This document shows positions 11,781 to 22,840 of a stretch of 64,000 bases of DNA, piece after piece (the first letter of the stretch is position 1; the number at the start of each line of letters is the position of its first letter). Source of the stretch: Stictocephala bisonia (taxonomy: Eukaryota; Arthropoda; Insecta; Hemiptera; Membracidae). A program made the position numbers and the translations under genes. The stretch is from NCBI GenBank assembly GCA_035578905.1, contig JAQJVL010002613.1, positions 1 through 64,000 on the forward strand, given 5' to 3'. A model generated the notes under the pieces. The model ran no database searches, had not been told where the DNA came from, and was given only the letters and a program-made list of their open reading frames with translations.

Positions 11781-13145
11781 GGTAATTCTGAGCAATTATC
11801 CGGTCAACTCCGATATTTCTCAAACTTTCGTATAATGTTATAGACAAGGAAAGACAATAATAGAATGCAAAATTAGACGTCGCAAACGTAATGCGATAAG
11901 GCAGGAAGCGATAACGATAAGCGATAACGGGGTTGAAGTCCAAGCCGAGCCTAGTGACTCTGAACGCTGTTGCTGCAGGTCAGTTCTGTGCGTGATGTCG
12001 GCTAGTGTTAGTAGTGCGAACCCGTTTCTATGTGTTGAATGTGAAAATACTATTTTGAGTTTTGCTGTGTTGTCAGATGATTCCGATCGTTTAGATACAT
12101 TTTTGTATAATCATTGTGTTTTGCCACGAGATAAAATATGCCCATCATGTAGTAGTGTTATGTCATTAAACATTAATAAACACAATTTTAATTGCTACAA
12201 CTACATTACAACAGTAGATAAGCAAAATAAAAAAATAAAAAAACAGTGCAAGAAATCAGTGTCTCAGTTTAAGAACACGTGGTTTGAAAATCATAATTTA
12301 TCAAAGCAAACTATTTGCCGCTTTGTCGTTTGCTGGGCGTTACTAAAGCCTCCCCGTCATGATGTGTTGAAACACGAACTTGAGCTGTCTGACCTTGCAG
12401 TTGTAGACTGGAGTAACTACTTAAGAGAAGTGTGCGTAGTGGTTTGTAGTGACGAATCTCAGGTGATCGGTGGACCAGGCAAGACTGTCGAAATCGACGA
12501 AGCGAAAATAGGAAAACGTAAATACAATCGGGGTAGAATCATAAAGGGTGAATGGGTTTTTGGAGGTTTTGAAAGAGAATCTAAAAAATGTTTTTTGATT
12601 CCCGTAGCAACACGAGGTCACGCTGAGTTGCTACCGATAATAAAAGAGCACATTCTCCCGGGCACGACCGTCATTAGTGATTGCTGGAAAACATACAACT
12701 GTCTTCAGTTTGAAGGATATACCCATTTGACAGTTAATCACAGCTACAACTTTGTCGACCCCGAGACTGGTGCGCATACGCAACACATTGAACGTTTGTG
12801 GAGGGAGGTGCGGGGAAGCGTGCCTCGATACGGAAACCGAAAACAACATTTTATCGGCCATTTAGCAGAGTTTATGTTTAAAAGAAAGCACTCTGATTAC
12901 AAAACAAGAGTGCATCATCTATTCAGAGCAATTGGCCATCTGTATAACGGTGAAAACGAACACCCTAACATCACTCGTGAAGCTGATACAGATAGCGAGT
13001 CAGATAACTACTAAGGTAAGTTTCACAATATATTTTCCTTTTCCGACTCTTATTTCGGTCTGAATATTGATATTTACTACTCTACATATATCATCGTTAA
13101 GTTTGAGAAATATCGGAGTTGACCGGATAATTGCTCAGAATTACC
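11781..13145 (+). mobile_element. Complete Merlin-superfamily DNA transposon
   Basis: The first 47 bases (GGTAATTCTGAGCAATTATC onward to CTCAAACTT) are exactly the reverse complement of the last 47. The flanks carry the same 8-mer AAAAAATA at 11773-11780 and 13146-13153, fitting the 8-9 bp target duplication of Merlin. The single transposase frame is open over 340 codons. Perfect TIRs, perfect duplication and an open gene indicate a recent insertion. Confidence 0.92.
11992..13014 (+). CDS. Merlin transposase, IS1595/ISXO2-like DDE enzyme
   Basis: The 340-residue protein should cut and paste its own element in the nucleus. A cysteine pair CPSCSSVMS with later cysteines (residues about 48-70) suggests an N-terminal zinc-binding head. 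The DDE fold follows. D169 lies in TVEIDEAKIGKRKYNRGR, D230 in TTVISDCWKTYN and E267 in QHIERLWREVRG, with the expected helix and strand context (EWVFGGFERES, LTVNHSYNFVDPETG). The C-terminal tail is acidic and serine-rich. The start ATG at 11992 gives MMSASVSS; an alternative inner start is at 11995. No stops or frameshifts are seen, so it could be active. Confidence 0.9.
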   Translation: MMSASVSSANPFLCVECENTILSFAVLSDDSDRLDTFLYNHCVLPRDKICPSCSSVMSLNINKHNFNCYNYITTVDKQNKKIKKQCKKSVSQFKNTWFENHNLSKQTICRFVVCWALLKPPRHDVLKHELELSDLAVVDWSNYLREVCVVVCSDESQVIGGPGKTVEIDEAKIGKRKYNRGRIIKGEWVFGGFERESKKCFLIPVATRGHAELLPIIKEHILPGTTVISDCWKTYNCLQFEGYTHLTVNHSYNFVDPETGAHTQHIERLWREVRGSVPRYGNRKQHFIGHLAEFMFKRKHSDYKTRVHHLFRAIGHLYNGENEHPNITREADTDSESDNY

Positions 13146-13153
13146 AAAAAATA

Positions 13154-13300
13154 AATCAATTAGCCCAATGATAAATGAATAGCTGATGATTATCACCTGA
13201 TCCCTTCCAAATTTGTAAATACTCTGGTTGGGATGGATCTGAGAACCTTTAGCTTATGCAGTTGGGCTTTAAGCACTACCAGTTAATGCACCAGAATTTT
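13154..13300 (-). repeat. SINE remnant, part two (right of Merlin)
   Basis: ATTAGCCCAATGATAAATGAA, GATTATCACCTGATCCC and GAGAACCTTTAGC align with the tRNA-proximal half of the SINE at 41505-41768 on the minus strand. Together with 11607-11780 it makes one SINE interrupted by Merlin. Confidence 0.75.
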
Positions 13301-13811
13301 TATCTTCTGCAGGTTGTAATATCTGAAAAAAGTTATTTAGTAATGAAATTTTACTGGATAGAAGAGGACTACTGGTAGTTTTCCACAGTTGCATAATGAG
13401 GCCTGAGGAAACTTCAAATATTTTCTGACTTTGGCCTTATCAAGCACTTCCGATTTGAGTTGTATTAAGTTCTATCATCTTGTTGTATTTCTTCACACAT
13501 TTAATGCCAGCAATCTTGTGCTTTATCACACATCAACCATTAAATGCTGGAAAAAAGAAAAAAAGAATTAGGATGATTAGTGCAGTGACTCTGGGGATTG
13601 ATTTACTATAACAGTTTTTCACAACTAGTGTTTACTACTTCAGTTTCAAACGACCATCATTTTGAAGAGCGATCATTTTAGGGTGCCAACATTGAATGAT
13701 TAAAAAAAAAAAATATATATCAAACATGAACTACAATACAAAGTGTATACATTTTTATAGCTACAAATGTTTAGAACAATCTACATCGAATCTATATTTC
13801 TTAATACTTTT

Positions 13812-13910
13812 TCAATTATCATAATACATGTTGGTAGAAATACAAAATAAATGAACATCATACAACTCTAATTTATTACAATATAAGTGCAAATTGTACA
13901 ATTATTAAGG
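13812..13910. repeat. Dispersed repeat shared with 60308-60400
   Basis: Both segments contain ATCATAATACATGTTGGTA or ATTAGCATAATACATGTTGG, followed within about 60 bases by TTATTACAATATAAG. A weaker relative may lie near 14800-14870 (TTTACTACAGTATAAGTAC). Likely an old non-autonomous element of unknown class. Confidence 0.55.
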
Positions 13911-14989
13911 TGGTTGATTTCAGTATACCACATTTACCATCACCAGACTTAGACCAGAGGGATTCATGAGCATTCTATATTTAATCCAATTGGTTATAGT
14001 ATGTAGAGTTCTGGACAGGGGGGTGGCTTTGATAAGTCTCTGCTCGGGTGCTTGGAGTACTATGCTACTGTGGAAGTATAATGCAGATAGCTATAAATGT
14101 GGTTACTCCTTTATTATAAGCAGTAAATGTAACGTAAGAATGTAAAATATGTTACGTACATGAAACATGAAGCAATTAGTTCTTCCAAGATCAGAGAGAA
14201 GCAATCAAAAATATATAATTAATTTAAGGTACAGAAATAAGGATGTGGTATATTTGAGGAAGAAATAAAATGTTTTTTTTTCAAAATAAATCATCTTTAA
14301 ATTATTTCTTTTGAAATATCTCATCCAATAAAGAACTCTAGGAAGAAATAGATAAAAGGGTTGATGTAGTTGAAAACTACCTATTAAATGCCTTTATGTC
14401 TTTTGGTGTCATTTTATATGCATAACAACAGCTGACTGAAACGAAACATAGAAGCTTGTATAAGATTCAAGCAATATGTTTTCAAACCTACATTATGATT
14501 TTACATATCTTTAATTATCTAAACTAAGTCATATTGCTATGTATATAGCGCTATTTTAACTACGTTTTGATTCTTGACTCATTTGGCATATTGCATGATA
14601 ACCTTAACTACAAAACATACTGTAAATAAATGAGATTGTAGAGCTTAAATGTTTGTTTTATAAAAACATAAATATGTATTATGAATGCATGTACCTTTTA
14701 TGTTTTGTTAATGTATACTTAAAAAGTCATTAGTATTATTTTTTTCTCTATTAACATGGAGGTTACGATTACGCCATAGTTTCATAATTAATATATTGTG
14801 TGTTGTAATATACAACAAATAAACGTTTCTCATATTAAATTTACTACAGTATAAGTACAAAATGAACAGAATATGGTGATCTATTTGGTAAAACACATTT
14901 AGGTACTGTCCTCAGAATAGAGCGGCTCACAAAGGAATGATGTAAATGTGGTAGTTCTTCATTGTGTGTTATGATAAACTTTTTTCCAG

Positions 14990-15128
14990 GTTGTACCTGA
15001 CACTACTTACGACCCCCACATTGGCTTCACGTTTGTTGCAGAGTCCGTTCACCAGTCAGGTTATTACGAGTGTGTTGTTACAGACAGTGACAATAGGCTG
15101 TCATTTCTGTTAACTGTCAACATCAAAA
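14990..15128 (+). CDS. Pvr: Pvr exon 3b: second half of Ig domain 2, second alternative
   Basis: The acceptor TTTTTTCCAG precedes 14990 and the donor GTAAGT follows 15128; phase 0 in, phase 1 out, 139 bases. It encodes VVPDTTYDPHIGFTFVAES and then SGYYECVVTDSDNRL. YDPHIGF lines up with FDKHRGF of exon 3a, and SGYYEC with KGDYVC. Exon phases equal those of 3a, so exon 2-3b-4 is in frame while 2-3a-3b-4 is not. Counting only one of the two gives seven Ig domains, the family number. It lacks the extra 12 residues of 3a in the C'-E region and after the F strand, so the two receptor forms would differ in predicted ligand-binding loops. Confidence 0.85.
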
Positions 15129-17512
15129 GTAAGTCAGGGAATCTCAGCTATTAACACAAGTGGAGTTTGGTTTTGCTGCAGCCTTTGATTGTTCTAATCC
15201 TCAGCGTTATAACAAACAAGTTACGATAGTAAATGTTTCTATACTAGTTTACTCTTATAACAACTCACAAAGACATAACAAACCACTTTTATTTAAAGAG
15301 GCATCATCTTCAGATAAAAATCTTAGTTTGAATTCTTCAAGGTTATACATAATTTTTGGTCCAACTGTTCCAAATTATGCTTCTTTGTATTTATTAATGG
15401 TTATGTTGATTGCATGCAATTATACATTTTGCTTAAAGTTGTAAATATGTAATTTAATATGTTATTATTTAAAACGCTTGGACTTAAATATGCTTGCTGC
15501 ATGTATTAATACTAATATTTTTTTATTTTTTACATATTAGTAATACTGTAATTATTGGAACTACTGTACTGGACTTCTTACTTAGATCATCTGTAGGAAC
15601 TAACTTACTGAGTGTTTCAGACTCAACGTTAATTGTAATTTTTATCTTGTGGTTAATTCACAATACTAAATATTAGTTACATCGGTGTGGTATTATGCAA
15701 GAAGTAAAATTATTTTCATTGTTTACAGCTTCCACAAACACTTTATTGAAAATTATTTAGGTTTTGTTTAGAACACATCAAGACAATACAAATAGACAAA
15801 ACACATACCACAAATTTTAAGTGCCGTTTGCATTATCTTAAAGTGAGTAGAAACTGACTTAGCTCGAAGTGTTCTGGGTAGGTGGCAGTGTGGTGGTTGT
15901 GTATATGACAGAGCAATATACATATTTTAATACAGTTTTTCACAGTTTATATATACAGTTATTTATGTAAATCCACCAATTAAACAAATTTTCATTTTAA
16001 AAAGGCTCTTCAATCATAAACCAACAATAGCCACATTTATGATCATATCAATATTCTTTCGATAATAATATGTTGCAGTGACAAATTATTATCTGCAATT
16101 TAAAAAATACAGTTAATTTAAATTTGTACCAACTGGAGTAAAATAAAACTTTTGCACTTATAAAATTAAGACAGAAATTATGTTAACTCAAAATTAAAAT
16201 TTTGGGAGAGGAGTGCCTGTTAAAATAAAAAGAAAATCTAGTTACTGAAGATTGCAGAATAACATAAGAATATTTTGAAAATGAAATAAATGGGGAAATT
16301 GTAATGAGGGAAATTTTGTCCAATAAAAACATATTACAAGACAAGTGAATGAATGCTGCAGACATTCTTGAAGAAACAGCTACATACTACAGTTCAATGT
16401 AGATTTTGATTTTCAAGAATCTGTGCATAATATTTTCTTGGTTGGATCAATTTTCTCTTGTTAAAGAAGTTTCTCATGACTTAACAAATTAAAAATGATC
16501 TTAAATTATCATGCTGTACTATAAGTAAGAAAATAGATCTTACTAAACAAATTTGTTGAAGCTAAAATGTATTAAGTAAAATATGAAATTCCAATAAATG
16601 GTAACTCAATATGTTTTTAATAAATACCCAATATTTTGTAAACGTTATAATATTGGTTTTTTTTAAAAGTTCTATAGCAGTGTTTTGAAGTGCCTTAATA
16701 GCTACGCTAGAATAATTAGGTTATGTGCGTTGAATAAGATTATTTAAAAATGAAGCTGTTAACAGTTAGTTAACAAACTGTTAACACTACTACTTCAAAC
16801 ATAATTGTTATGTTATATAAATAAATACACTAAAAATCTGTAATAACTTTGATGAGTAATGTTCTGAAATAATATGAGTAATGAACTGTTTCTTTTATAC
16901 CGTTTAGACAAGTGGCTTACAACACTTGATTGAGTAATATACATAACCATCTAATTTACTATATACCACAAGTTTTAATTAATCTTCACATTCTTCCTAT
17001 TTTCAAGTTAATTTTGAATCTAACAAGTTAACTTTACTTTAGGTTTGGTATCAAATTTATCATGATTTAAAACAGTGTCCAATATCATATCCATTTTTAT
17101 TTCATCTGAAAAGCAAACTATATTACTTATTCTTACTTTGCTTGGGACACATAAAATGAAACGGCACTAATTAAACGTTGGAGGTATGCTGCCGATGAAT
17201 AAACCAAATTACTATGTATGGCTTTTCCACATGTTGGATTGACATTGACTACAGGCAGTAATATTTCTGAAATACATTAGTGCAACTTCTCAAAATCGTA
17301 AACCAGATCTCAAATAAATATTACATATGTCATATTATTCTTTCTGTTTTAAGCATTAGTTGGCTGTTATAATACATACACCTTATTTCAATTGCTTTGT
17401 TATTAAAAAAGTTTTTAAAAATGTATCGTTTGATAAAGAGGTTACTAGAAAGCTTAAGAAATGTGTTCTTAGAATTACACTCATATGTTACAAGATGTTT
17501 GGTCCATTACAG
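15129..17512 (+). other. Pvr intron, exon 3b to exon 4
   Basis: AT-rich with several open frames but no protein family recognised and no clear element ends. At about 15758-15780 the words TTAGGTTTTGTTTAGAACA equal the arm end of the foldback at 43483-43703, possibly a trace of the same family. Confidence 0.6.
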
Positions 17513-17658
17513 CAGCCACATTTAACATTGAGAAGCCCCATGTTTCCGTACATCCTTCTCCAGTTGTCGAAGGAATGAACATTACTTTTGACTGCTCCGT
17601 TCATTACGACATCGGAGTCGCAATCGACCTGAGTTGGAATTACCCTTCTCAAATTCAG
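17513..17658 (+). CDS. Pvr: Pvr exon 4: first half of Ig domain 3
   Basis: Acceptor TTACAG, donor CAG|GTAATT; phase 1 in, phase 0 out. It encodes ATFNIEKPHVSVHPSPVVEG, then NITFDCSVHY and IDLSWNYPSQ, the A to C strands with the B-strand cysteine and C-strand tryptophan. NIT is an N-glycosylation site. Ig3 with Ig2 forms the ligand site in VEGF receptors. A pyrimidine-poor stretch precedes the acceptor; an alternative AG lies three bases downstream (CAG|CAG), so NAGNAG-type one-residue variation is possible. Confidence 0.87.
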
Positions 17659-19201
17659 GTAATTGCGCCTTTTTCCAATAATTTGAGCAAAGTGTTCTAT
17701 ATGTTTTTAGCAATAGTATGGACATATTTCTAGTTCTTGATTATATTGTTTAAGCAAGTGTTAATAAAAGTAACTTATTTTAGATTCACTGAATCTTGGC
17801 CTGACCTTGTGAGCTTGTTATATGCCACATTATTTACCTTTATTGAGTGTTTATTTTATATTCATTCAAAAATAATAAACCTTTTAAAAGAGCTCTGATA
17901 TTGTTAATTTCATATTTTATGCTGGTTATATTCCACATACAACAATATGACCCACATTAATAAAAAGGGTGTCAATATCTTTGTCTGCCTACATATTTTA
18001 CAAGTTGGTATTGGTTTCTTTTCAATGATTTTTTTTAAATGTTCAGTTTTACGAAATTCAGCTGAGTGGAGCACTGGTTCTGAACTATGTTTGAATATTT
18101 TGTTTGTCTGCAATGTTTTGATGATTACACTGAATCTTGTGGAAAATTTGTATTTTTGTAGAAAAAAGCCTCCAAAATTGATTAGTACCATTACCAGCCT
18201 TATTTGACATTAGTAATTATAATTTCTATTTTGGCAAATGATCAACTCGAAAAATGTGCTAACATTTTTGTGATTGTTGATTCAGATCTACGTTCACTAT
18301 GTTACGAAATATAATGTAAGGTCACTAGGCATAGGATTTAATTCCCGGTAAACTGCAGGTAGAAAAACAGACATAACAAAAGAGAACACACTGACTGTTT
18401 ATCCAGTAATTTCCTAGTTGCAAAATTGTAATTACATGAATAAAAATATGAAGAAATACATTTTATTATTCATTCATTATTCAATTGTTTAAACTGAAGA
18501 AGGGTCCAGTGGCCCTAAAATATTTTTATAATCAAGTTTTGTGTTTTGAGTGTGTTGTTTTCTTCAGTTGGCTGGATATGCTGGTTTCCTTCCTCTCACT
18601 ATTTATTTTGAAATATAATCCTCTTATGAAATATTAAAAGTTAAAGATAGTCTTATTTTACCAGGGAAAGTTAGAGCTAAGAAGCCCTCTCTAACACTTA
18701 ACCTGGGGACCAACAGCTTTACGTAACTTCCGAACCACAGGAGCGGCAGGGCAAAATCTATTAGTGATCAGATTGGGAACCAAACCCGGACTGACTGAGT
18801 AGCAAGCCAATGCCTTTCTACGCCCCTTATCTACGGCCACTCTAATATTGATAAACATTTAGCCTTGCTAAGAAGAGATGAATTTCACACATAATCTAAA
18901 TTCACAGTTTCCTCCAAATCATTGTATTTTGTACATTGTGGAAAAAATGTCATTTATCCATCTAATATCAAGTGATAATAAAAATCATCTGCTCTAAGAG
19001 TCTGGTCTAAAAATCATCTACTCTAAAACTAAACCGGTTCAGAATGCGTGCTCCCTTGCTTGTACTTTGGTGACTGCCTTGCGAAGACAGTTTTTACTCA
19101 CACGTTGATAAATATTAAAAAAAATATAATGTTAGGTATACTGCTTATTATTGTTTGTGTTTTAAAAATTAATAATTGAACTAAAATCATTGTTATTTCA
19201 G
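17659..19201 (+). other. Pvr intron, exon 4 to exon 5
   Basis: Contains a tRNA-like SINE (18661-18850). At 18497-18525 is CTGAAGAAGGGTCCAGTGGC followed by CCTAAAA, a small stem-loop. Near 18990-19028 TCTAAAAATCATCTACTCTA-type words repeat. No coding signal. Confidence 0.6.
18661..18850 (-). repeat. tRNA-like SINE remnant
   Basis: On the minus strand TGGCTTGCTACTCAGTCAG followed by GGGTTTGGTTCCCAATC resembles the A and B boxes of an RNA polymerase III promoter at about the right distance. The body upstream has no known gene. It differs from the common SINE of this window. Assignment rests on the promoter-like boxes only. Confidence 0.45.
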
Positions 19202-19391
19202 AAAGAGCGCATAAAATTGAGCAATATAACGACAGTTGATGAGAGAAATGGCACCTCACTGATAAGACGGAAGGGGCTGCTAACAATGACAGTCTTTGAT
19301 ATAACACAAGAGGATGAAGGAAACTACACTTGCCATGTTGTGGATCATTCAAATAATAAGCAGGAGTCTACTCTCAAACTTCAAGTCTTGA
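19202..19391 (+). CDS. Pvr: Pvr exon 5: second half of Ig domain 3
   Basis: Acceptor TTATTTCAG, donor GTATGT; phase 0 in, phase 1 out. It encodes KERIKLSNITTVDERNGTS, then LTMTVFDITQEDEGNYTC and HVVDHSNNK, the D to G strands with the F-strand cysteine in the D-E-G-N-Y-x-C motif. N-glycosylation sites NIT, NGT and NYT are visible. With exon 4 it completes a canonical Ig domain of about 100 residues. Confidence 0.9.
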
Positions 19392-19621
19392 GTATGTGCA
19401 AAAAATTACAAAATATGTTATATTTCTGTTGAAGTCTATTAAATCTAGTTTCCTTTTCAAAAATCATTTGTTCATGAAAATATGGATTGTGCAAAAATAA
19501 TTCATGACTAGGAGACTCCTGCATGCTTTGTGTGCCAACCCCGTCATTAAATGCACTCGGCTTTGACTTTTGACTTAAAATATTAGCAGGTAAACTATAT
19601 AACGTAAAATAATAATATTAA

Positions 19622-22600
19622 CACGTTAGCTGCCATTAAAATTTTTGACTTTTACAGAACTGCCGTGTAGGTCATATCTAGCCGGCACGTAAATTTTTGA
19701 CCAGTGTTATGCCGGTCATATATGACCGGCAGTAGCCAATTGCGTTGTTATTTTTGAGGTTATGTGTTTCATAAAGTGATGCGTTCTTGTGGCCAAACAA
19801 TGAACTACTATCAATGTAGATTACCACTGCTACATACAGTATGGTTTTTATTGCTCTACGCCTTCCTTTAGTAGTCAAACAAATGCTTTGGATTCGGGCT
19901 AGTTTATGAGCTCTAGTGCCGGCCATACCTGGCCGGCAGTAATTATTTCAATTTGTTGCCTATTTTTTATTGCAAATAATCAAGTTTTCTTGTCAAATGT
20001 GAACGTTACAGGCCTACTATAAATTAATGATAGGAAAATTCAAATTATACACATTACTGAACATAAGAATGGTATATTATTACATTGTTAAATCGTAAGT
20101 GTTTAATACATAATAATGCGTATTAAACACTTATCTACTTTATATAAATTCAAAATATGAAGCAAAACTCCATAAAAATATGGAATATAACATGTAATAT
20201 GAACAAAATTGTAAAAATATGAAAAAAGTACATTAAAATAATCTTTTTTTAACACTTGTATAACATTCAAAACAATATAAAATATTTTTAAAAAATCAAG
20301 ATGAAACACTAACAAAATATACTATTTTTAAGTTTTCACACTTAATATGTATAACATTATAAAATAATAAAAATACATTTAAATTCAAAATACATAATTT
20401 TTGTTAATACTTACTAATATTTATAACAATCTAATATATATACATATAAACCCGTTATTTACACAAAACAAATATACAAAATACTGTTACAAAATCATGT
20501 CGTCACTATTTATTTATGGATTTCACGGAAACAGTCCTTGCAAAAGTAAGGCTTCTCAGGGCACTTCTCACAAAACGTGTTTACTTTTCTTAGGTTTTTG
20601 GCTCCCTTCCGTCCTGTTCTTTCAACAGCTTTCTTGTAGCATAATTTGCAATACTTCCTTATTCTATATTTGGTTTTTCCCTCGCCCGTAAAGTTTTCTA
20701 AGACAGAGAGATAGTGGTGTCCTGTGATCTTCACTGGAGGAATGATACCTTCTTTTATTCCCATCAATGATTTGGCTAATTTTTCTTTGTAAAGAGTTAT
20801 TGACATAGCATTCTTTTTTTGTCGCCCATCAGCTGTTGCTCTTGCTTTCGTCGCATCGTTGTAGGCCAACCACGAGTTTACAACAGCGGTTCCAAGAAGC
20901 ATCTCTTCTGCAACTTTGTGGTACCATCTTCTTGATTTACGTACTCCCGTACTGTAGGACGACATCTGGTCTGATAAATCAATACCCATCTTTGATTTAT
21001 TATATTCGGTTATAACCAAAGGCTTAAGGATTGGCTCGTTTTTCTTGTCTTTCTTGCCAGTATCTACAAAATCTAATCCATGGACAGTAGACAACATTCT
21101 TACTTCTCTCTTATCTTTCCATTTGCTAACTACTATGCCATCTGTAGTTTCAAGAGCCACCATATCTCCTTTCTTAAGTTTTGCCTTTATCACCTCACTG
21201 GGCAAACCTTTCCTGTTTGATCTGAGTATACCTGTAAGGTGAGTTCTTTTCTCCAAAAGTTGTTTAGCCAATGGAATTGACGTATAGTAATTATCAACGT
21301 ATAGCCGGTGACCCTTATCAGTGTGATCGGTCATTAGTTCCATCACAACCAAAGTCGAAACTTGTGCATTGTTAATATCGTTCACTGTACCTTTTCCCAT
21401 GTAAAGTTTAGTACGAAATGTGTAGCCCATTTTGTCACAAAGCTTAAAGATTTTTAGGCCATATTTGTGTGTTTTGTTAGGTATGTATTGACGAAACAAA
21501 AGCCGTCCCCTAAAAGGTATCATGCTTTCATCTACTACTAGGTCTTGGTCTGCAGATTTTTTGCTCAAAAAGAGATCATTTAGCTTTGTTATCAGTGGCA
21601 AGATTTTAGAGATCCGCCCATCCTGTTCAATATGGGCATTGTCGTTGAAATGCCAAAACTGGAGCATTAGCTGAAAACGATTCCTACTCATTACTTGGTT
21701 AGCTACAGAATTATTATACAGAATATTTTTGCTCCAGTAGTCTGTGATACGGGGAAAGCGAGCTAAACCCATCCACATAAGGATTCCAAGAAACTTTTTT
21801 ATTTCATCCCCATTTGTAGGACGCCATTTTTTCAACCTACTACTTCGATTCAGACGTACATCTCTTAATACGTTGTTAGCATTTCTATTAGTCTCTAGGA
21901 CCATCATCTCAATGATATCGTCAGTCAAAAATACATTGTAATAATCAATAGGAGTAGCATCATTTGGCAAATCAAAATTAAATTTTGAATCAGTAGTAAA
22001 GGGAAAATTTGGTTGCTTACCCATAAAAATTCCCCATTCGTCAACCTCACCAGTTCCATTATCGAGAGTTGCTTCATTTTCAGTGTTCACGTCACTAAGT
22101 ACACTTTCAATCACACTAGCATCCATTGCTTCTTCCTCATCCGTGCTACCATCTTCAGAGTCACTTGGAGCAAAGTCCGGATCTTCATCCGTGTCGTCGA
22201 CATAATCACTGCTAATATTCCCCAAATCACGCTCTTCCTCATCACTTGCTATATGATCAAATCGATCTGCTGCACTCGACATCGAACAATCCAATAAATG
22301 ATCAATATGATCGTCATTTAAATTGGTACGTCTACTCATAATTAATTATGAAGCAATAAGAACGCAGATCAAAATCACTGTAGAAAGCACACTAGGTCAC
22401 TGAGTGCAAGCAGACTACAGAGCTTGATTGGCGGGTAACGCACGACAGCTGTAAATTGGCGGGAAACACACGACAGCTGTAAGTAAATTGGCGGGCTCTC
22501 GGGATGTGTGACACTTTAATACAAACCTCACCGAGCGAAATTACTCACGAAAAGTTGAAGACCCTTGTGGTCAGATCTAGCCGGCAGTGATTTGTTTGGT

Positions 22601-22840
22601 GAAATACGTCAACGAAAAAAGCTTTGCCGGTCAGATATGACCGACATTTTATTAAGCACATTCTGTGTGTATTTTTTATTATATTGGGGTACACAAGTAA
22701 ATAAAAACCCCATATTATAATTATATTGTAAAAATATTGTTTTCTTTAGTTTGGCAATTACAGGGTTGTACTGGGCTATTGACCGGCATTTTGGGTAGGC
22801 TCGGAGCCGGTCAGATATGACCGGCACGGCAGCTAACGTG
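19622..22840 (-). mobile_element. Complete piggyBac element flanked by TTAA
   Basis: TTAA at 19618-19621 and 22841-22844 flanks ends ACACGTTAGCTGCC / GGCAGCTAACGTGT, an exact inverted pair (the first two bases AC follow TTAA). Both subterminal regions carry 20-22-bp palindromes such as GCCGGTCATATATGACCGGC (19711-19730) and GCCGGTCAGATATGACCGGC (22806-22825). It encodes an uninterrupted 609-residue transposase on the minus strand. The intact gene, exact ends and target sites suggest a young, possibly mobile copy. Confidence 0.93.
20510..22339 (-). CDS. piggyBac transposase, 609 residues, apparently intact
   Basis: Cut-and-paste transposase acting in the nucleus on TTAA sites. The N-terminal ~100 residues are strongly acidic (DDTDEDPDFAPSDSEDGSTD), as in the family. 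The DDE_Tnp_1_7 core follows. Catalytic aspartates are D270 in LVVDESMIPFRGR, D349 in LYVDNYYTS and D454 in KMGIDLSDQM, corresponding to the DDD triad of the Trichoplusia ni enzyme. The C terminus (residues about 561-609) is a cysteine-rich cross-brace zinc finger: CKLC, CEKC, CKDC. Length is close to the 594 residues of the moth enzyme. The first ATG (22339) follows upstream stops. It is antisense to Pvr. Confidence 0.95.
   Translation of the reverse strand: MSRRTNLNDDHIDHLLDCSMSSAADRFDHIASDEEERDLGNISSDYVDDTDEDPDFAPSDSEDGSTDEEEAMDASVIESVLSDVNTENEATLDNGTGEVDEWGIFMGKQPNFPFTTDSKFNFDLPNDATPIDYYNVFLTDDIIEMMVLETNRNANNVLRDVRLNRSSRLKKWRPTNGDEIKKFLGILMWMGLARFPRITDYWSKNILYNNSVANQVMSRNRFQLMLQFWHFNDNAHIEQDGRISKILPLITKLNDLFLSKKSADQDLVVDESMIPFRGRLLFRQYIPNKTHKYGLKIFKLCDKMGYTFRTKLYMGKGTVNDINNAQVSTLVVMELMTDHTDKGHRLYVDNYYTSIPLAKQLLEKRTHLTGILRSNRKGLPSEVIKAKLKKGDMVALETTDGIVVSKWKDKREVRMLSTVHGLDFVDTGKKDKKNEPILKPLVITEYNKSKMGIDLSDQMSSYSTGVRKSRRWYHKVAEEMLLGTAVVNSWLAYNDATKARATADGRQKKNAMSITLYKEKLAKSLMGIKEGIIPPVKITGHHYLSVLENFTGEGKTKYRIRKYCKLCYKKAVERTGRKGAKNLRKVNTFCEKCPEKPYFCKDCFREIHK

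Larger units (their letters stand above)
10039..14989 (+). other. Pvr intron between the two alternative Ig2 exons
   Basis: Holds a Harbinger-type MITE (10280-10813), a poly-A tract near 11502-11526, SINE pieces split by a Merlin element (11607-13300) and a dispersed repeat (13812-13910). I searched for a missing first-half Ig exon here and found none with the right phase, cysteine and tryptophan. From 13911 to 14989 nothing else was recognised. Confidence 0.7.

Noticed and set aside
14034..14080. Possible small exon (after CTGGACAG) in the intron before exon 3b
   Set aside because: It encodes no Ig cysteine-tryptophan pattern, and the alternative-exon model needs no extra exon.
18497..18525. 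CTGAAGA stem-loop (also 59600-59650 and 42710-42735) as hammerhead ribozymes
   Set aside because: The conserved core CTGATGA...GAAA is not met; CTGAAGA and altered GAAA positions leave only a loose resemblance.
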